In this document: positions 7,446 through 14,993 of the stretch, piece by piece | How positions within the stretch are numbered: the first letter of the stretch is position 1 | Layout: each line of letters starts with the position of its first letter | Source: an uncultured Solobacterium sp. | Lineage (GTDB): Bacteria; Bacillota_I; Bacilli_A; Erysipelotrichales; Erysipelotrichaceae | DNA length: 64,000 nt | Direction of reading: 5' to 3' | NCBI GenBank assembly: GCA_900547815.1 | Contig: URHY01000001.1 | Location: 1-64,000 of the forward strand | Made by a program: the position numbers and the translations under genes | The notes under the pieces: generated by a model | The model's database searches: none | What the model was told of the DNA's origin: nothing | What the model saw: the letters and a program-made list of their open reading frames with translations, nothing else

Positions 7446-9250
7446 GTAAGCTTCAAAAAGCGCAAGAACTTGCAGCACGTGGATTTAAAGTATTTCTATT
7501 AAAAGAAAATGCTAAAACACCTTTGAAACCTGGTAAGTTTTTAGATCAAGCAACATCTAATAAAGACATAATCGACATTCTTTGGACAAAATATCCAAAT
7601 GCAAATATTGGAATTGCTACGGGAGAAGGCTTAACTGTTATTGATGTAGATACTTTACAGCACGGTGGAGAAAATGGATCAGAGAGCTTAAAAAACTACG
7701 AGATTACAAATGGACTATTAAATGACACTTTTACTGTACAAACGCCTACCGGTGGAAAGCATATTTATTATGTAACTAATAACGAATGTAAAAACGCTAC
7801 TGGATTACTTCCTGGTGTAGATATTCGTGGTACAGGTGGTTACGTAGTAGCACCCGGAAGTATTATTAATGGAAAAGAGTATAAAATCGTTAAAGATGTA
7901 CCCATTGCAAAACCTAATTATGCCGTAGAAACGCTCTTAAAAAAATGCAAAACTCCAAAAGTGGAAACGGATCCTTTTGCTGAATTAGAAAAGGGTTATT
8001 CCAATAATTTAGTGCAAGAAGGAAATCGAACAAGTTACCTAGTAGGGCAAGTTGGCCAGTTATGTGATGGTACAAAGTCTATAAACACTATAGAAAATAT
8101 GATCCGAGTACTAAACGAACAAAATCTAGAAGTTCCGTTAACTGAAGATGAATTAGTAAAAGAAGTATTCCCAGCTATTGAACGGTTTAAGAAGCACGAA
8201 GAAAAAGCAATAAACAAGGAATTACTAAAAGATCCTAAAGAAGTGAAACTAGTGTCTGTGGATTCAATAAAAAAAGAATTTGTAAAGTGGCTAGTCCCTG
8301 GATATATACCAGAAGGCGCAATAACTGTTATTGGTGGAGATGGTGGCTTAGGGAAAACTACTTTATGGTGTAATATCGCAAGTGCAATTTCTAAAGGAAC
8401 TAATAGCATACTTCAAGAAGATAACGATTATATTTACCCTAATGGTAATGTTATTTATTTCTCTGGAGAAGATGACACGGCTAGAGTTTTACGAGACAAA
8501 CTGGAAAGTAATAACGCGAATTTATCCAACATTTCTACAATTCCATTAGATGATGAAATTTTTTCAGATATAGCTATTGGTAGTGAATTGCTAGAGGGCA
8601 TAATCAAAAATTATAGACCGAAGTTAGTAATATTCGATCCAATACAGCAGTTTATAAAGGGTACAGATATGACTAAGAGAAACGATATGCGGCAAACACT
8701 TACATCTCTAACTCGCCTTGGAAAGCTTTACGGCACGACTTTTATATTAGTTATGCATACCAATAAAAGGGATAACATTGGATCCTTTAGAGATAAGTTA
8801 AGCGATAGTGCCGATATATGGGACATTTCAAGAAGCGTTTTAGCAGTTGGAAGAAATCCAGATGGAGAATGTTTTATAACCCATGAAAAAAGCGCATATT
8901 GCGCTAGACAGTCAGCTGTCCTATACCATATAGAAGGTGGTAAAATTTACCGAGATGGCTTTGATAGTGAAAGACAAACATACGTAGACTTTATGGGTGG
9001 CAAGGCAAAAGCTAATAAATCCGATATTAAAAAACAGCTAAAAGAAGTTTATTTAGAATTAGTCGAATTCGGTGGAAAAGTAATAAAGAAAGAACTTGAA
9101 AATCGACTTTTAAAGATGGGCTATAAAAATAACATGATTCGTAATGTTTATAACGAGTTGCTACAAGAAGAAAAAATAACCAAAGAAAAAACAAGTAATG
9201 GTAACGGAAATATAACGTATTTAAGTACAAGTATTTCAAGTTTACTATAA
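7442..9250 (+). CDS. Bifunctional primase-polymerase and RepA-like helicase/ATPase
   Basis: 602 residues with two recognisable parts. Residues ~6-165 form an archaeo-eukaryotic-type primase/polymerase (Prim-Pol): ARGFKVFLL...KTPL, the acidic VIDVD (Asp68, Asp70), GGKHIYY (His107) and RGTGGYVVAPGS (129-140). Residues ~285-500 form a RecA-fold ATPase with Walker A GGDGGLGKTT (298-307) and Walker B LVIFDP (~397-402), as in RepA-like replicative helicases. A C-terminal winged-helix-like tail follows. Such fusions replicate phage satellites and plasmids; the repeat array right after the stop is its likely target. Confidence 0.85.
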   Translation: MSKLQKAQELAARGFKVFLLKENAKTPLKPGKFLDQATSNKDIIDILWTKYPNANIGIATGEGLTVIDVDTLQHGGENGSESLKNYEITNGLLNDTFTVQTPTGGKHIYYVTNNECKNATGLLPGVDIRGTGGYVVAPGSIINGKEYKIVKDVPIAKPNYAVETLLKKCKTPKVETDPFAELEKGYSNNLVQEGNRTSYLVGQVGQLCDGTKSINTIENMIRVLNEQNLEVPLTEDELVKEVFPAIERFKKHEEKAINKELLKDPKEVKLVSVDSIKKEFVKWLVPGYIPEGAITVIGGDGGLGKTTLWCNIASAISKGTNSILQEDNDYIYPNGNVIYFSGEDDTARVLRDKLESNNANLSNISTIPLDDEIFSDIAIGSELLEGIIKNYRPKLVIFDPIQQFIKGTDMTKRNDMRQTLTSLTRLGKLYGTTFILVMHTNKRDNIGSFRDKLSDSADIWDISRSVLAVGRNPDGECFITHEKSAYCARQSAVLYHIEGGKIYRDGFDSERQTYVDFMGGKAKANKSDIKKQLKEVYLELVEFGGKVIKKELENRLLKMGYKNNMIRNVYNELLQEEKITKEKTSNGNGNITYLSTSISSLL

Positions 9251-9253
9251 GGG

Positions 9254-9515
9254 ACCATTTGTTGAAATTGAAAATAACCCCACAAATGGTAGAAATACTT
9301 TAAATAAAGCAAAAACACGTTAAAAATAGGACCATTTGTTGAAAAAAGAAAGGACTACCCAACCCCACAAATGGTACCCATTTGTTGAAATGGGACAGGT
9401 AGAAAAAAACCACAAATGGTATCAAAAACATTTAAAAATGCTTTATATAAAGTAAAAGTTGCATTTGTTGGGTAAAAATCAAAAACCACAAATGGTCACA
9501 CAACCACAAAAAGGT
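9254..9515. repeat. Iteron-like array, probable replication origin of element A
   Basis: ACCATTTGTTG-type copies (9254-9264, 9331-9341, 9378-9387, 9462-9470) alternate with reverse copies CCACAAATGGT (9280-9290, 9365-9375, 9410-9420, 9486-9496), plus one degenerate copy at 9504-9515. Eight good copies alternate in orientation with A-rich spacers and no coding. The position immediately after a primase-helicase gene is where satellite origins are often found. Confidence 0.75.
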
Positions 9516-9565
9516 AAAAAAGAACTCTGCAATAGAACACACAGCAATAGAAATGAGGTACAGAA

Positions 9566-10138
9566 ATGTTAAACACAATTTATGATTTATTAGATAATCA
9601 ATTTACAGAAACAAAGAGATTAAGAGAAAATTTAGAAAAATCAGAGAAAAAGATTAATTTGGACTATAAAGGCGAAATGAGAATGAATAAGTTAATCGAA
9701 GCACGAAAAGAATATTATGAAGAAGTAAACGCCTTAGCGGAAGATACTAGAACAAAAGTAACATCATTATTAGATAGTGCAGAATCTACTTTAAAGGATA
9801 TTGTTACAGCTACTCCAGGCGCTGACTTTGCTTCAGATGTTTTAGTCATTAAAACTTTGGTATCCCAATCAATGCCAGATGAAAATAAGAAAGCTTATCT
9901 AGAAAAATACAAGGATAATTACAGTGCAACGCAAACGCTAAACAATTTATTATATGGCAAAGAAATCACGCAATCTCCATTGGATAAAATTAAAGTCCTA
10001 ACAGTAGACATTTTGGCATTTATTGAAAACTGCAAAAAGCCTGAGAAAAAAATGGAATGCGCCATTTCCTTGGATAAAAGAGGGGTTATACTTGCACAAC
10101 TAACGGAGCTTGATGAACTTTTAAACACATATAAATAA
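9566..10138 (+). CDS. Unknown coiled-coil protein of element A
   Basis: 190 residues, predicted mostly helical: residues 10-60 (TETKRLRENLEKSEKKINL...) are charged heptad-like, and the remainder is also helical. No motif I recognise. It is preceded by AATAGAACACA (9531), a sequence shared by several genes of this element, and GAGG. Could be a satellite packaging-interference or scaffold-like protein, but nothing in the sequence proves it. Confidence 0.55.
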   Translation: MLNTIYDLLDNQFTETKRLRENLEKSEKKINLDYKGEMRMNKLIEARKEYYEEVNALAEDTRTKVTSLLDSAESTLKDIVTATPGADFASDVLVIKTLVSQSMPDENKKAYLEKYKDNYSATQTLNNLLYGKEITQSPLDKIKVLTVDILAFIENCKKPEKKMECAISLDKRGVILAQLTELDELLNTYK

Positions 10139-10212
10139 AAAGAAAAGAGTCTAGCTAATAGAACACAAACCTTTTAATAGAACACACAACCGATTAGAAG
10201 GAGAGTGAAAAA

Positions 10213-10371
10213 ATGAATGTAAATAACATATCATCAAAAAATTTAGATCAAATCACTGGTGAAATCACAGAGGATCTTTCAGAAAAAGAAAACAAAGAGG
10301 AGTATCTAAAAATCCTATTAATTGCGGCTATTATAGATCTTAGAAACGTTGTACTCCATTGCTCGAGGTAA
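10213..10371 (+). CDS. Short 52-residue protein
   Basis: A short ORF with a strong site (GAAGGAGAG at 10197-10205) ending just before the next gene's start. The product begins MNVNNISSKNLDQITGEITE, is acidic in the middle and has a hydrophobic helix (KILLIAAIIDLRNVVLH). Two AATAGAACACA motifs (10157, 10176) lie just upstream. Function unknown; coding status is supported by the ribosome-binding site and the tight spacing. Confidence 0.5.
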   Translation: MNVNNISSKNLDQITGEITEDLSEKENKEEYLKILLIAAIIDLRNVVLHCSR

Positions 10372-10376
10372 TAGCA

Positions 10377-10811
10377 ATGAGTGAAAATCTAAAGCCATTT
10401 AATAAAGAAAATGCAGCTATTATGGGAACTAAAGGCGGGAAGGCCAGCCAGGAAGCAAGAAGGAAAAATAAGAAGCTAAAGAAATGCTTAACTATTATTT
10501 TAGATTTAGAGCCTAATGAAGAAGGAAAGCAAGTCTTACAGGAATTGGGAATAGAAGATGATGAAATGACAAATCAAATGTATTTAGCTGTATCTATATT
10601 TAATAAAGCCATCCAGGGTGATGTAAAAGCCGCGGAATTTATAAGAGATACAACAGGGCAGAAACCCGTTAGTAAATTAGATACGGCCAAAACAAGATTA
10701 CTAAATGCTCAGACAGAATACTATAAAAAACGTGGTGGTGCATCTTGTGAGTTAACAAAGTTAGATCTTTTATTATCTAGTGTGGATGGTGTAGCCCAAA
10801 ATGAGAACTAG
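10377..10811 (+). CDS. KGG-motif phage protein (small-terminase-like)
   Basis: 144 residues from ATG 10377, served by GAGG at 10364; an in-frame TTG at 10359 would overlap the previous gene. The N-terminus AAIMGTKGGKASQEARRKNK and the later GDVKAAEFIRDTTGQKPV segment match a widespread class of phage proteins found beside terminase genes and often annotated as small terminase subunits. DNA-recognition in packaging is therefore possible; no large terminase is present. Confidence 0.55.
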   Translation: MSENLKPFNKENAAIMGTKGGKASQEARRKNKKLKKCLTIILDLEPNEEGKQVLQELGIEDDEMTNQMYLAVSIFNKAIQGDVKAAEFIRDTTGQKPVSKLDTAKTRLLNAQTEYYKKRGGASCELTKLDLLLSSVDGVAQNEN

Positions 10812-11439
10812 AATACAAATTAAGCACTTATTTGATTTAGATTTAAATAAGCCATTGGCTAAGGATATTCTTGATTTATTAATAGCAGAAGGACGAGCTA
10901 GCAGCTTGCTAGCACGTTCCTTATCTGCCTATTTAAATAATAGCGATATGATTCCGTTAACGGACTATGAGCTATTTAGGGCTTGTAACATATATCTTTC
11001 AGATCGCAATGTTAGTGATATCGACATAATTTATTATGCAACCAATAGAAGATTTGAAATAGATGAGCAAAAAGAAGCGGAACTGTTTTTAGAGAAATTA
11101 GGAGATAGTGAAAAGATATGTTTAGATATCGATCATACTATTGAAAATTTAAAACAATCTTTAAGGCGTTTTGAGTATGAAAATGCCCCTAGGCCGAAAG
11201 GAATTAGCTATGATGATGTTAGACTTGAAAATGTTAAAAAAGATATAGGTAAGAAAATGCTTAATTTTATCGAAGAAAAGGATCGTTATTTAAAACAGAT
11301 CCAAGAGTACAAAGATTTAAAAGCAAAGATTATTACTAACAAGAAGCATATACTAAAAAAACTGGATGATATGCACCTGCAAAAAGTCACGGATATAAAA
11401 CAAAATTTTAATCAAATCAAAAAAGAATTAAACAAATAA
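10801..11439 (+). CDS. Unknown element A protein with C-terminal coiled coil
   Basis: 212 residues, overlapping the preceding gene by 11 bases. The first ~95 residues look globular (FDLDLNKPLAKDILDLLIAEG...), then a long charged helix from ~110 to the end (KDRYLKQIQEYKDLKAK, LDDMHLQKVTDIKQ). No recognised domain. Translational coupling to the KGG protein suggests a joint role. Confidence 0.55.
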   Translation: MRTRIQIKHLFDLDLNKPLAKDILDLLIAEGRASSLLARSLSAYLNNSDMIPLTDYELFRACNIYLSDRNVSDIDIIYYATNRRFEIDEQKEAELFLEKLGDSEKICLDIDHTIENLKQSLRRFEYENAPRPKGISYDDVRLENVKKDIGKKMLNFIEEKDRYLKQIQEYKDLKAKIITNKKHILKKLDDMHLQKVTDIKQNFNQIKKELNK

Positions 11440-11446
11440 AAAAAAG

Positions 11447-11508
11447 AACTAGCCCTATTAGCTTAAGACTAGTTCGCTCATATATTGCAAATGGAAAAGA
11501 TAATTTCC
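11447..11508 (+). other. Intergenic hairpins before the 90-residue gene
   Basis: GAACTAG (11447-11453) pairs with CTAGTTC (11468-11474), and TGGAAA (11492-11497) with TTTCCA (11504-11509). Neither is followed by a T run, so they may be processing or regulatory structures rather than terminators. Confidence 0.4.
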
Positions 11509-11561
11509 AGATAGCAATAGAACACAACAAAATTATAACATAAATAAAGGAAAAAAGACAT

Positions 11562-11834
11562 ATGACAAAATACGTAAATAACGAGTATATAACTAAAATG
11601 CTAGAAGAAAATAAATATAGTAAAGAGGATGAAGCGGAAATGTTAAAAGTAGCTTGTGAAGCTATGTCAAACGGCTTAGATGTAATAGACGTTGTAAAGC
11701 TTGCTTACCTATCTGGTAAGTATGGAAATACAGAAACTGGAAAAATAAATACACTAATATATTTAATGCGACCAAGCCAGAGTGCACTAGATAGAGTGTA
11801 TGCAATTTCACAAAGAATAATTATTAGAGGTTAA
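11562..11834 (+). CDS. Unknown 90-residue protein of element A
   Basis: A small, mostly helical acidic protein (MTKYVNNEYITKMLEENK...). AAAGGA precedes the start and an AATAGAACACA motif lies at 11516. It ends 7 bases before the integrase gene, so it is probably cotranscribed with it. Not recognised. Confidence 0.5.
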   Translation: MTKYVNNEYITKMLEENKYSKEDEAEMLKVACEAMSNGLDVIDVVKLAYLSGKYGNTETGKINTLIYLMRPSQSALDRVYAISQRIIIRG

Positions 11835-11841
11835 CACAAGA

Positions 11842-12897
11842 ATGAAAAACCCAAACGGATTTGGATCCATAGCGAAACTATCTGGAAACAGGCGCAAGCC
11901 CTATATAGTGAGAGTAACGACGGGCTACGAGTTCAACAAAGAAAAGGATAAAGTAGAACAAAAAAGATTGATCGTAGGATATGCGAGAACAAAAGCCGAG
12001 GCCCTGGAACTTCTAAACCAATATAATCAAACCCCATTTGATACAAGAGAACGTAATACAACGTTTAAAGAAGTGTTTGATAGGTGGTATACAGAATACC
12101 AGAAGGGAAAACCTTCGAGAAGTTCTAGGCTCGCTTATGAATCAGCTATAAAGGACCTGGCGCCGTTGTGGGATAGAGCTATACGAGATCTAAAAACAAT
12201 AGATTTACAAAGAGTAATGGATAACTGCGGCAAGAACTACCCAACAATGCGCAAAATAAACTTATGTATCAAACAGGTATATAAATACGCTTTAAAGTAC
12301 GATATAGCCCAGAAGGACTATAGCGCATTTGTTGACATAACTAAACACAAAGACAAGAACCCTAATAAGATTGATCGTAGCCCATTTACAAGGGAAGAAA
12401 TAGCCACCCTATGGGACAATAGCAACGACTGGGGAACACAAACAATATTGATCTATATTTACACGGGATTAAGGGCTACGGAGCTACTGGAACTTAAAAA
12501 GAAGGATGTGGATCTAAAAAACAGAGTGTTTAAAGTGGTAAGAAGTAAAACCGATACAGGTATTAGAACGGTACCTATAGCCGACAAGATATATCCATTC
12601 TTTGAAGCTATGTATAATGCCAATAATAGCGAGTTTTTAATAACAACGTTGAGCGGTGAAGAAATGCTATACAGAAACTACAGAGATACATTTTTTAAAC
12701 CGTTAATGCTGCGTTATAACATGGATCATCATATACACGATACAAGACACACTTGTATATCACTGTTGACACTGGCGGACGTGAAGCCTGTTACAATTAA
12801 AAAGATAGTAGGGCATAAAGGAGCTATGAGCTTAACAGAAAAGGTATACACCCACCTGGATTACAAAGAACTACTGGATGCCATCAATAGAATTTGA
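11842..12897 (+). CDS. Tyrosine integrase of element A
   Basis: 351 residues. An N-terminal arm-binding region (1-70, NGFGSIAKLSGNRRKPYIVRV) precedes a SAM-like core-binding domain (75-165) and a catalytic domain with Arg211 (TGLRATE), Lys236, His299 and Arg302 (HDTRHT), His325 (GHKG) and nucleophile Tyr336. All active-site residues are present. The damaged integrase at 16932-17252 shares the RNY...RHTCxSLL...GHKG pattern, implying both used the rpsI end as target. Confidence 0.9.
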   Translation: MKNPNGFGSIAKLSGNRRKPYIVRVTTGYEFNKEKDKVEQKRLIVGYARTKAEALELLNQYNQTPFDTRERNTTFKEVFDRWYTEYQKGKPSRSSRLAYESAIKDLAPLWDRAIRDLKTIDLQRVMDNCGKNYPTMRKINLCIKQVYKYALKYDIAQKDYSAFVDITKHKDKNPNKIDRSPFTREEIATLWDNSNDWGTQTILIYIYTGLRATELLELKKKDVDLKNRVFKVVRSKTDTGIRTVPIADKIYPFFEAMYNANNSEFLITTLSGEEMLYRNYRDTFFKPLMLRYNMDHHIHDTRHTCISLLTLADVKPVTIKKIVGHKGAMSLTEKVYTHLDYKELLDAINRI

Positions 12898-12912
12898 GCG
12901 TGGTTCCAGCGT

Positions 12913-12940
12913 GGAGCTGCAATAGTGCAGCCCCTTTTTT
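12913..12940 (+). terminator. Terminator after the element A integrase
   Basis: GGAGCTGCA (12913-12921) and TGCAGCCCC (12926-12934) pair with one mismatch around an ATAG loop and are followed by TTTTTT. Confidence 0.85.
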
Positions 12941-13004
12941 ATTGATTGAACATAGTTTAAATTTGTGTTATAAGAAAGAATTATTGTAGAGGAATTTTAA
13001 AAGA

Positions 13005-13220
13005 ATGAAAAAACTGACAAAGGATGAATTTATGGAGGCCTGGAGTTTAGACAGAGCTAGAGTAATATTTAAAGATGGTAACTCTTATACAGGTTGCGCT
13101 ACTTACGTATCTGACGCAGATAGTCCAGATGATATAGATGAGATTGAAATATTTGTAGAAGGCGGCGGACTAATAGGAGCGCCTCTATCAGATGTAAAAG
13201 AAATATATGATTTAAATTAA
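13005..13220 (+). CDS. Unknown 71-residue protein
   Basis: Acidic small protein (MKKLTKDEFMEAWSLDRARV...) with a beta-rich middle resembling small SH3-like or LSm-like folds (VIFKDGNSYTGCATYV), which is only an impression. AGAGGAATTTT precedes the ATG. Its TAA stop is followed in the same frame, two codons later, by the next ORF. Confidence 0.5.
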   Translation: MKKLTKDEFMEAWSLDRARVIFKDGNSYTGCATYVSDADSPDDIDEIEIFVEGGGLIGAPLSDVKEIYDLN

Positions 13221-13226
13221 AAAAAG

Positions 13227-14099
13227 ATGCTATACTGCAGGCACTCATTCACTGCATACTTTCCAGGAATAAGCGAGGATTACAACAAGCCTGTAAATCC
13301 TAAAGAAAATGACAGAATATACCAGATGGAACAAAGACAAAGGTCCTACGAAAGAAACATGAGAAAGTGGGACAGAGAGCGCCGTGTGAAAGCCGCAGCA
13401 GGGCTAGACACGACGAAAGAGGATTACTGGTATAAATACAACAAGATGAGACTAAAGGAGCTTGTGGACGCTTCTAAGGGCCGATTAAAGAGAGACTACT
13501 TAGCAGAGAAGATAGGCGGAACAAAAGGCAGACCTTACAAGCCTGTCAGAATCCAGAAAAAACAGCTCGAATATAAAGAGGACATAGGAACAAAAAAGGA
13601 CCTTTCCAACTTTTTAAAACAAAACTTGGCAAGTTTGAAAAAGAAAGATAAGGGCGAGGATAAAAGCTACTGGATCGGATACCTTAGCGAACTAGATGCA
13701 AAACAATCTTATCAAGTGGCTAAGACCCCTGAAATCTTAAAAAAATACGGAATCAATAAAGAACAGGTTCTTTTAAAGAAAACAGACCTTGCTTACATCT
13801 TATACAGGCACATAAATGAATACCCGGAAGACTGTTATAACAAAATCGCAGAGGTTATAGAAAATTATGATTTAGTGCTCTTAGGAAAGAACAAGAATAA
13901 TCGAGACTTTAAGTTCTATAAACTATATCCTGGCGAGGATGGAAAAAGCTACGGCCTAGAGGTCGCCATTGATAAAAGAGTTGGAGAAAGCGAGGAATTT
14001 ATAGTACATGTGAATTACATAGGAAGCAAAAAGAACAAGGCTCTGAAGCAATACAAGAAGCTACAGGACAGTGATTCATTGATTGACTCAAAGAACTAA
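13227..14099 (+). CDS. Truncated phage minor capsid C-terminus fused to a PBECR-like domain
   Basis: 290 residues. Residues 1-100 (CRHSFTAYFPGISE, then QMEQRQRSYERNMRKWDRERR) match the C-terminal tail of phage minor capsid/head morphogenesis proteins, whose main body is missing. Residues ~120-285 (YWIGYLSELDA..., LAYILYRHIN..., FKFYKLYPG..., FIVHVNYIG) resemble PBECR nuclease-toxin domains that phages attach to such capsid proteins. No good ribosome-binding site precedes ATG 13227. Base composition is visibly GC-richer than the adjoining genes, suggesting separate acquisition. Could be a relic, or a satellite-encoded effector packaged by a helper. Confidence 0.55.
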   Translation: MLYCRHSFTAYFPGISEDYNKPVNPKENDRIYQMEQRQRSYERNMRKWDRERRVKAAAGLDTTKEDYWYKYNKMRLKELVDASKGRLKRDYLAEKIGGTKGRPYKPVRIQKKQLEYKEDIGTKKDLSNFLKQNLASLKKKDKGEDKSYWIGYLSELDAKQSYQVAKTPEILKKYGINKEQVLLKKTDLAYILYRHINEYPEDCYNKIAEVIENYDLVLLGKNKNNRDFKFYKLYPGEDGKSYGLEVAIDKRVGESEEFIVHVNYIGSKKNKALKQYKKLQDSDSLIDSKN

Positions 14100-14111
14100 A
14101 CGGGATATACT
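14083..14111 (+). promoter_or_regulatory. Promoter of structured RNA copy 2
   Basis: TTGACT (14083-14088), exactly 17 bases, TATACT (14106-14111). Lies in the last codons of the preceding ORF; start expected near 14118. Confidence 0.75.
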
Positions 14112-14125
14112 TTAAGTAGAAAAAG

Positions 14126-14208
14126 TGCTGTGAGGCTTAAAGAATCCCTGGAAAGCTGATACACGATATGCGGGGTGCGTCGAAAGACGAAGGGGGCCCG
14201 CGACAGTA
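14126..14208 (+). ncRNA. Repeated 83-nt structured RNA, copy 2
   Basis: Same RNA as at 6307-6389 with four differences. Here the apical hairpin has a GAAA loop (CGTC-GAAA-GACG), the pseudoknot partner reads TCCCT against AGGGG (one G-U), and GCGGG can pair with CCCGC to close the domain. It is bracketed by a consensus promoter and by a perfect terminator, giving a transcript of about 125 nt upstream of yjcQ. Confidence 0.72.
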
Positions 14209-14215
14209 CAAGAGG

Positions 14216-14243
14216 ATCCGTGCTAGAAATAGCGCGGATTTTT
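14216..14243 (+). terminator. Terminator of RNA copy 2
   Basis: ATCCGTGCTA (14216-14225) and TAGCGCGGAT (14230-14239) form a 10-bp stem (one G-T pair) closed by GAAA and followed by TTTTT. Confidence 0.9.
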
Positions 14244-14258
14244 AGTAGGAGGCAGAAC

Positions 14259-14579
14259 ATGTCGGAAGACTTCAAAACGATATACAAAATTCTATCAATT
14301 CTGCAAAAATCAATGGACTATGAAGTTCTAGACATCCGAAGACTTTCAGCGGACAATCTAGGCATCACAGAACCAAAGAGAAAAGCGCTTCTAGGCATGC
14401 TACTGAAAAACGGATACGTTGAGGGTTTCCAGGTGATCCAATACATAGGAGACCCAACACCAAACACTGAAGGGCTAGAGGGTATCAGGATAACCCTTAA
14501 GGGACTAGAATACCTAGAAGAAAACAGCTTGATGCAGAAAGCCGCAAGACTTGCAAAAGGAATTGCGGAAGTACTATAG
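14259..14579 (+). CDS. YjcQ-family phage protein
   Basis: 106 residues from ATG 14259, preceded by TAGGAGG; a longer reading from 14175 would run through the RNA and its terminator and is rejected. The sequence (FKTIYKILSILQKSMDYEV..., GYVEGFQVI..., IRITLKGLEYLEEN) fits YjcQ proteins, small winged-helix proteins of prophages and satellites. Exact role unknown. An ATAGAACACA motif overlaps its 3' end (14576). Confidence 0.7.
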   Translation: MSEDFKTIYKILSILQKSMDYEVLDIRRLSADNLGITEPKRKALLGMLLKNGYVEGFQVIQYIGDPTPNTEGLEGIRITLKGLEYLEENSLMQKAARLAKGIAEVL

Positions 14580-14601
14580 AACACAACTAAATAAGGACAA
14601 G

Positions 14602-14630
14602 AACCGTGCTAGGAATGGCGCGGTTTTTAT
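14602..14630 (+). terminator. Terminator after yjcQ
   Basis: AACCGTGCTA (14602-14611) and TGGCGCGGTT (14616-14625), loop GGAA, then TTTT. It is a near copy of the RNA terminator at 14216 with paired changes in the stem. Confidence 0.88.
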
Positions 14631-14794
14631 TATGCCCTAAGCACGGCGTTTAAAAGGCTTGGTTACCCCTCGGCACGGGATATAAAAGGCCGGACTCGAT
14701 ACTGGAGAGAACCAGATATAAAAAACGCAGGAGGCAGCACAGACACCCTAATAGAAGGCAATAAGATGTATTTAGTTGTAGTAAAAAGTAGTAA
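14631..14794. other. Non-coding tail of element A
   Basis: GC-richer stretch without a credible ORF. It has two loosely similar segments (GGCGTTTAAAAGGC and GGGATATAAAAGGC) and looks like eroded coding DNA; nothing else is evident. Confidence 0.3.
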
Positions 14795-14815
14795 GAAGGT
14801 AACGGGTAGGTAACA
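14795..14815 (+). repeat. Right arm-type repeats of element A
   Basis: GAAGGTAACG (14795-14804) and GTAGGTAACA (14806-14815), the same repeat and 11-bp period as at 6246-6277. Confidence 0.6.
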
Positions 14816-14857
14816 AAAAAAGCTTGAAAGCCTTTATTTATGGGATGTCGTAACTAC

Positions 14858-14867
14858 CTAAACGTTA
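14858..14867 (+). other. Proposed A/B junction attachment site
   Basis: CTAAACGTTA, identical to the rpsI end at 6156-6165, 43 bases beyond the arm repeats. Marks the end of element A and start of element B. Confidence 0.55.
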
Positions 14868-14908
14868 GTCAGAACATACTTTTGACTACTCTGCAAAGAG
14901 ATTCAAAA

Positions 14909-14949
14909 CCACTCAAACCCTTTATATATGGGCTTTGGATGGTTTTTTC
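14909..14949 (+). terminator. Imperfect terminator near the left end of B
   Basis: AACCACTCAAACCC and GGGCTTTGGATGGTT pair with small bulges around TTTATATAT and are followed by TTTTT. Each proposed element carries such a hairpin shortly after its left attachment site. Confidence 0.6.
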
Positions 14950-14993
14950 TATTTCTGTGAATTGTTGTGAATAGTGTTGAAAAGTCTCTTTAA

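Larger units (their letters stand above)
6166..14867 (+). mobile_element. Integrative element A (phage-satellite-like)
   Basis: An 8.7-kb unit bounded by repeats of the rpsI end. Content in order: structured RNA, repressor, Cro-like protein, excisionase-like HTH, primase-helicase, iteron array, small phage-like genes, tyrosine integrase, minor-capsid fragment fused to a toxin-like domain, second RNA copy and YjcQ. Absence of a full capsid, portal, large terminase, tail or conjugation genes fits a satellite that depends on a helper phage (PICI-like architecture); the satellite lifestyle is inferred. Integrase catalytic residues are intact, so it may still be mobile. Confidence 0.7.

Noticed and set aside
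9254-9515. CRISPR array
   Set aside because: The repeats are only 9-11 bp, alternate in orientation, have uneven spacing, and no cas genes are near.
14175-14258. Longer N-terminus for the YjcQ-family protein
   Set aside because: It would be translated from inside the structured RNA and its terminator; ATG 14259 has a strong AGGAGG.
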